Positions 6,736-9,758 of a DNA stretch of 9,758 bases are shown piece after piece. The DNA is from an uncultured Pseudomonadota bacterium. GTDB taxonomy: Bacteria > Myxococcota_A > UBA9042 > CAIXZC01. The first letter of the stretch is position 1. Each line of letters opens with the position of its first letter. The notes under the pieces were generated by a model, which was given only the letters and a program-made list of their open reading frames with translations, was not told the DNA's origin and made no database searches. Made by a program: the position numbers and the translations under genes. The DNA lies in the NCBI GenBank assembly GCA_937876385.1, contig CALFHQ010000937.1:1-9758 (forward strand), given 5' to 3'.

Positions 6736-7233
6736 GTGATAGCGGTGGAACACGCTGTCCAGCCCCTCTTACTGGTCGCTCTGTTCGCCTTCATTGCTGA
6801 TGGCCTTGCAGCGTATCCCGGGTGGGCCAGAGCGACGGCTCTTTCGCTGGTGATCTGTCTGCTTATCATCCATGAGACCGTTGCCGTTCCCCAGCTTTGG
6901 TGCAAGAGGTGGCGCTACCAGGTTCTTGTGGTTGCTGTTTGGCTTGCATTCATTCTCGCTATCGTGTTTGCAGGTACACTCGGAGGGCCGGATGAAAAAG
7001 TGTCGTCGGAAGCCTCCGCTCCTGTAGAGAAAAGCGTTGCCGCTCCCCGCCAGTTCGAAAACCGACTACAGGAGGAGACCAGTTTTTCGACGATTGGGCC
7101 AATACACCCCCAGCACCAAAAACGAGTTGGGATGCGCCAGCATGTTCCCGACGAAGAAGTGTGTCTCCTTGTTGGGCCCGCAGAGATTTCCAAGCCAGTT
7201 GTCTTTCAGTTTGGCGAGGCACTCGGCCTCTGA
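6736..7233 (+). CDS. Small membrane protein ORF, probably truncated at one or both ends
   Basis: The only in-frame conventional start is GTG 6736 (165 residues), but protein-like sequence in the same frame extends upstream to the stop at 6631 (GDAEEFVRSNYGLARSWF). A true start may be missing, or lost by frameshift near ATG 6668. Three hydrophobic segments, about 8-28, 33-52 and 62-83, look like transmembrane helices. The loop PQLWCKRWR between the second and third would be cytoplasmic by the positive-inside rule. A short polar tail follows. From residue 111 (7066 on) the frame is antisense to the coding region of the DuOB-like gene and shows no independent protein character, so the native C terminus was probably near 7060 or has been replaced. 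No family recognised. Confidence 0.4.
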   Translation: MIAVEHAVQPLLLVALFAFIADGLAAYPGWARATALSLVICLLIIHETVAVPQLWCKRWRYQVLVVAVWLAFILAIVFAGTLGGPDEKVSSEASAPVEKSVAAPRQFENRLQEETSFSTIGPIHPQHQKRVGMRQHVPDEEVCLLVGPAEISKPVVFQFGEALGL

Positions 7234-7881
7234 CCCGGTGTCTCTTCGGAGCTTCCGGAACTGCTGCATCAGTTCCCAGTCGACGATTTTCATATGGTGG
7301 GATTTGCCTCGCTCGCATTCCGCACACCGGAAGCGGTACCGAAAAGTGAGAGGGATCTTCTCCAGCAGCTTCCCCTTCTTGGTGAGGAACAGGTCTTTGC
7401 GCTGCAGCGTGGTCAGTTGGCCAGGCGTCCAGTTTCCGTCGTCTCGTTCCCAGTCGAAATCGAGCACTTCCTCAGGCCTGAAGAAGCCAAGCGAAGTCCC
7501 TTCTGCAGCTTGGGCTCGTTGGACCTCACACAGAGAGGGGGCTCTGGACGGTCCCACCCACTGCCAACGCTCCCACCAGCCATTTCTGGTAGATAGGGTT
7601 CCTGGAAGGACATTCAGCTTCTCGAACTCGGGACGGAAGGACTCGGGACGATTGTCACTCCTCCGACGTTGCACGGGGACCTCGATCCACTGGTACTTCC
7701 CGAATTGCTGGCTGTCGTCCAAGAACCGAAAGGGTACCGGGTACAGACGGACGAGCTTCTTTTCCTCCGTTACTCCAGCGACACATGACGCCTCGATGAG
7801 GTTCTTGCTCGGATTGGGATAGGCTTTCACTGTCACGAGGACGCGTAGCTTCTTCTGCTCGTTCGGCGAAGGCGTTCTCAC
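7066..7881 (-). CDS. DuOB-like (dual OB-fold) protein coupled to the DUF488 gene
   Basis: The protein has 271 residues from a GTG at 7881 that overlaps the TGA of the DUF488 gene (GTGA), so translation is likely coupled. The N-terminal region LRVLVTVKAYPNPSKNLIEA, then VRLYPVPFRFLDDSQQFGKY, resembles proteins annotated as dual OB-containing domain (DuOB). In these, KxYPxPS and RIYPVPFRxL are signature-like segments. Residues 186-203 carry a possible metal or nucleic-acid site, C186-x2-C189, H195/H196 and the acidic DWE at 201-203. The C terminus, FLVLGVYWPNRR, looks like the natural end of the family. OB folds suggest nucleic-acid or nucleotide binding. I recall this pairing with DUF488 proteins in bacterial conflict-type loci, but cannot verify it here. 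The family name is from memory and moderately sure; the biochemical function is unknown. Confidence 0.75.
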   Translation of the reverse strand: MRTPSPNEQKKLRVLVTVKAYPNPSKNLIEASCVAGVTEEKKLVRLYPVPFRFLDDSQQFGKYQWIEVPVQRRRSDNRPESFRPEFEKLNVLPGTLSTRNGWWERWQWVGPSRAPSLCEVQRAQAAEGTSLGFFRPEEVLDFDWERDDGNWTPGQLTTLQRKDLFLTKKGKLLEKIPLTFRYRFRCAECERGKSHHMKIVDWELMQQFRKLRRDTGSEAECLAKLKDNWLGNLCGPNKETHFFVGNMLAHPNSFLVLGVYWPNRRKTGLLL

Positions 7882-8741
7882 AGGTGGACTACCTCAAGGG
7901 AGTTGTTGTCAGCGATTGTACTGGCCAATCGACCCCGGTGGCACATAGTGGGATCCGCTTCGTAGCAGAGCATCGCTCCTGGCTTCTCCGACAGAAGTTC
8001 TCCGACGTACCGGACGTCGGTTATGTGAGTTGGCACGAGCTCGGCTTCGTACTGGTCCAGGAGACGGTCGTAGTCGGCCCGTGTGTTCAGATCCTTGCGC
8101 TTTGTGGATTCGATGCCGACCTCGGGAACATGGACATAGTCCATACCGCAGTTCTCCGCCGCTGAACGGAGCACGGCGCGAGTGAATCCGTACTTCATCG
8201 AATAGGCGTTCCGCCTGACATCAACAATGCGTCGGATGCCCTTCTTGAGCAGATAGTCGAGGAATGCGTCCAGCGACCGTCCCTCGTACCCCACCGTGTA
8301 TGCAGCGACAGGTGCCTCCCTCGCTTCGGCCTGAGGACGCAGCTTGCTGCGGGACGCGAACCACGGATATTGCCCGTAAACGTAGTCGACGATCATCTGT
8401 GGCTTCAGGCCACCGTACCGGGACAGGATAACGGCGACGGCATCTGTGACCTTGCGCTTGAGAGCAAGGTAGGCCTCTTGCGAATTGGGGCCGACGGCAA
8501 GCTCGACCTTGTCCTTCGATTCGTGGACCAGTCCCTGCTTTTCGAGACGCCGCAGGTCGTTGTAGAGGACGAAGGAGAAGGGGCCGTACTGGTACGGAAC
8601 GAAATCATAGAAGGGAATCTGGTCAGCGACTGAGGTCTCCTGTCTGACCAGGAAGAGCAACTTGACGAGAGTGAGCTTCTCCAACGGCCTGCCCGCAGCG
8701 TGCAGTGTGTGAAGAACGACTCGTTCCCTGTTTGTCATCAT
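7878..8741 (-). CDS. DUF488 protein with N-terminal winged-helix/Panacea-like domain
   Basis: The start is ATG 8741 (287 residues), because GGAGAGG lies 8 bases upstream. An in-frame ATG at 8771 would add ten residues and has a poorer context. Residues 1-120 resemble a Panacea/SocA-like (DUF4065-type) or winged-helix domain: KLTLVKLLFLVRQETSVADQ, then YQYGPFSFVLYNDLRRLEKQ with the typical YGPFS turn. Residues 147-287 are a DUF488 domain: YTVGYEGRSLDAFLDYL, RRIVDVRRNAYSMKYGF (D173, R175), YVHVPEVGI, and the C-terminal LCYEADPTMCHRGRLA with C259, E261, C267 and H268-R269. These invariant residues are intact, so the protein is probably active. DUF488 has no established reaction. The downstream DuOB-like gene starts inside its stop codon, so the two products likely work together. 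Confidence 0.85.
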   Translation of the reverse strand: MMTNRERVVLHTLHAAGRPLEKLTLVKLLFLVRQETSVADQIPFYDFVPYQYGPFSFVLYNDLRRLEKQGLVHESKDKVELAVGPNSQEAYLALKRKVTDAVAVILSRYGGLKPQMIVDYVYGQYPWFASRSKLRPQAEAREAPVAAYTVGYEGRSLDAFLDYLLKKGIRRIVDVRRNAYSMKYGFTRAVLRSAAENCGMDYVHVPEVGIESTKRKDLNTRADYDRLLDQYEAELVPTHITDVRYVGELLSEKPGAMLCYEADPTMCHRGRLASTIADNNSLEVVHL

Positions 8742-9103
8742 CGGTTTGACCTCTCCACGGCATGGTAGCATGGGAGGATCGGGGCATCAACCTGGAATCC
8801 AGTTGATTGTCAGTTGGTTAGGGCGTTCTCTTGAAGGTCCATCGCCACCTCGGCCCGGGGCTAGATCGAGATCAGCCATAGCCTCGTTGCTGACCGACAA
8901 TTTTGACCACGGCTTCCGTGCAGGGAGGCATGAACTTGCCCTGAAATCTGGACACACGAGGATCGTCCGCAGAGAATTGCGGTTGGCGTTGATGAGGCTG
9001 ATAAGCCGTGACCATCCTGGACTGTTACCTCACCCACACCAGATTCGGGATGCCGCAAAGGCGTCAACGCAAGGAAAATTGCGGTTGGACGAGGTTTGGT
9101 GGA
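8742..9103. other. Non-coding gap upstream of the DUF488/DuOB pair
   Basis: No supportable gene lies here. The promoter of the minus-strand pair should be in the first 100 bases or so after 8741, but I see no clear -35/-10 pair. The far end holds dispersed repeat copy B. A plus-strand frame of 122 codons (8746-9114) crosses the whole gap without a ribosome binding site or recognisable sequence. The words AATTGCGGTTGG at 8975-8986 and 9077-9088 are an extra short direct repeat. Confidence 0.55.
9010..9093. repeat. Dispersed repeat, copy B (both halves nearly contiguous)
   Basis: Positions 9010-9048 match 2690-2729 (about 33 of 40) and 9050-9093 match 2915-2958 (36 of 44). Both are in the same order and orientation, with a single base between them. 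The 185-base interval with the transposase fragment in copy A is absent here. Copy B could be an internal deletion derivative, or the form that lacks the insertion. Confidence 0.65.
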
Positions 9104-9758
9104 TCAGGGCCTAGACGCTTGTGTGCACTCGTAGACGTACATCCTGGCATCTTCGTCTTCGCCCAAACCGAAACGGGCAGTTAGCCGAGTTTGACCTCCC
9201 TCAGCCGCATTGCCCCTGACCAAGTCGACGGTTTTCCCGTTTCCGAAGTGTTCCAGCGCCATGATATGGTCTGAGAATGCCCAAACATAGTTGAGTGGTA
9301 GCCCGTCAATGAGTTCGGAGACCTTTGACTCCCAGGATTCGTTCGCTGATCCACCCAACTGCACAGATGCGTGGGCGATATGGAAGAGTATCGCAGGCCC
9401 ATCTTCTACGGTCTCCTTATTGGCTTGCTTGTCGAGTGCGTTGTTGATTTCATTTCGGAAACAGGAGGAAAGCACTTCTCCGCAGATGGCTAGAGCGACC
9501 CTGGATTGCCTCCGCCCGTTGCCAAACTTGGCGACTCGGTCCTTGATTGCGGTTGCCGCTTCCTCGGCACTCAGGCCATCGGATGTGCTGGAACTCACCT
9601 GGGCCACAGGTCCGATGACGAAGCGACCGGAGTGGAGCACGTATCCGTAGTATGGCAGATGGCTCTGTCCGGCAGTGCGTTTTTTGCCTCCTTTGGGAGA
9701 CTGCTCATCGAGAACGTCAATGCCGAGAGCGAGGATCAGATTGTCAAGCCCAGCGGTC
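9104..9758 (-). CDS. Unidentified protein, C-terminal 217 residues; possibly carbon-nitrogen-hydrolase-like
   Basis: The frame is open from the right edge to TGA 9104; a GTG at 9640 is internal, because in-frame coding sequence continues upstream (LDNLILALGIDVLDEQSPKG, HLPYYGYVLHSGRF). The protein appears soluble, with no membrane segment. The segment GRRQSRVALAICGEV followed by LSSCFRNEI, then GPAILFHIAHASV, recalls the nucleophile strand and following strand of nitrilase-type hydrolases (xxICxE/D). The usual Glu and Lys of that triad cannot be checked here, so this is a weak suggestion. It is on the same strand as the DUF488/DuOB pair but 362 bases upstream of it, with a repeat between, so co-transcription is doubtful. 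Confidence 0.6.
   Translation of the reverse strand, partial: TAGLDNLILALGIDVLDEQSPKGGKKRTAGQSHLPYYGYVLHSGRFVIGPVAQVSSSTSDGLSAEEAATAIKDRVAKFGNGRRQSRVALAICGEVLSSCFRNEINNALDKQANKETVEDGPAILFHIAHASVQLGGSANESWESKVSELIDGLPLNYVWAFSDHIMALEHFGNGKTVDLVRGNAAEGGQTRLTARFGLGEDEDARMYVYECTQASRP

Noticed and set aside
7037..7822. 261-codon plus-strand frame
   Set aside because: It is a serine/arginine-rich antisense shadow of the DuOB-like gene.
8746..9114. 122-codon plus-strand frame in the gap before the last gene
   Set aside because: It overlaps repeat copy B and the 3' end of the adjacent gene, lacks a ribosome binding site and has no recognisable sequence.
9104..9640. GTG at 9640 as the start of the last gene
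   Set aside because: The same frame continues upstream to the window edge with protein-like sequence and no stop, so the true start is outside the window.
1..9758. CRISPR arrays, tRNA or rRNA genes
   Set aside because: No regularly spaced repeats with unique spacers, cloverleaf or rRNA sequence could be seen. The repeats found are two dispersed copies and one coding tandem pair.

Overview
The window looks like accessory sequence from a chromosome of moderate to high GC content. A Gram-negative environmental bacterium is likely, because the sequence has a multidomain PAS sensor, two exported beta-propeller proteins and transposase debris. No ribosomal RNA, tRNA or housekeeping gene is present to fix the taxon, so I do not name one.

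Left block (1-2359, minus strand): a two-gene signalling operon. A response regulator with an unrecognised helical output region is followed 12 bases later by a sensor that runs off the left edge. The sensor begins with a NrtA/CmpA-type substrate-binding domain without a signal peptide, then a coiled coil and a PAS domain. This recalls the NasS/NasT logic of a cytosolic NrtA-like binder paired with a REC protein, but the architecture differs.

Debris block (2360-3803): mostly non-coding. It holds a 49-codon fragment of an integrase-core transposase and two short segments that recur side by side near 9010-9093. It also holds a small minus-strand gene with 19-residue GDGSYGKVIAT repeats, whose 3' end runs into the debris.

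Propeller block (3804-6280, plus strand): a seven-repeat WD40 protein and a second propeller-like repeat protein, both with signal peptides. Between them is a plausible sigma-70 promoter.

Right block (6292-9758): weak minus-strand ORF remnants, a short membrane-protein ORF or fragment on the plus strand, and a tightly coupled minus-strand pair. The pair is a winged-helix/Panacea-like plus DUF488 fusion and a protein resembling the dual-OB (DuOB) family, sharing a GTGA stop/start overlap. After a gap containing the second repeat copy comes the C-terminal part of an unidentified minus-strand protein that leaves the right edge. The DUF488/DuOB pair is the best candidate for a little-described functional system. 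The direct repeats at 2690-2958 and 9010-9093 bracket most of the accessory genes.
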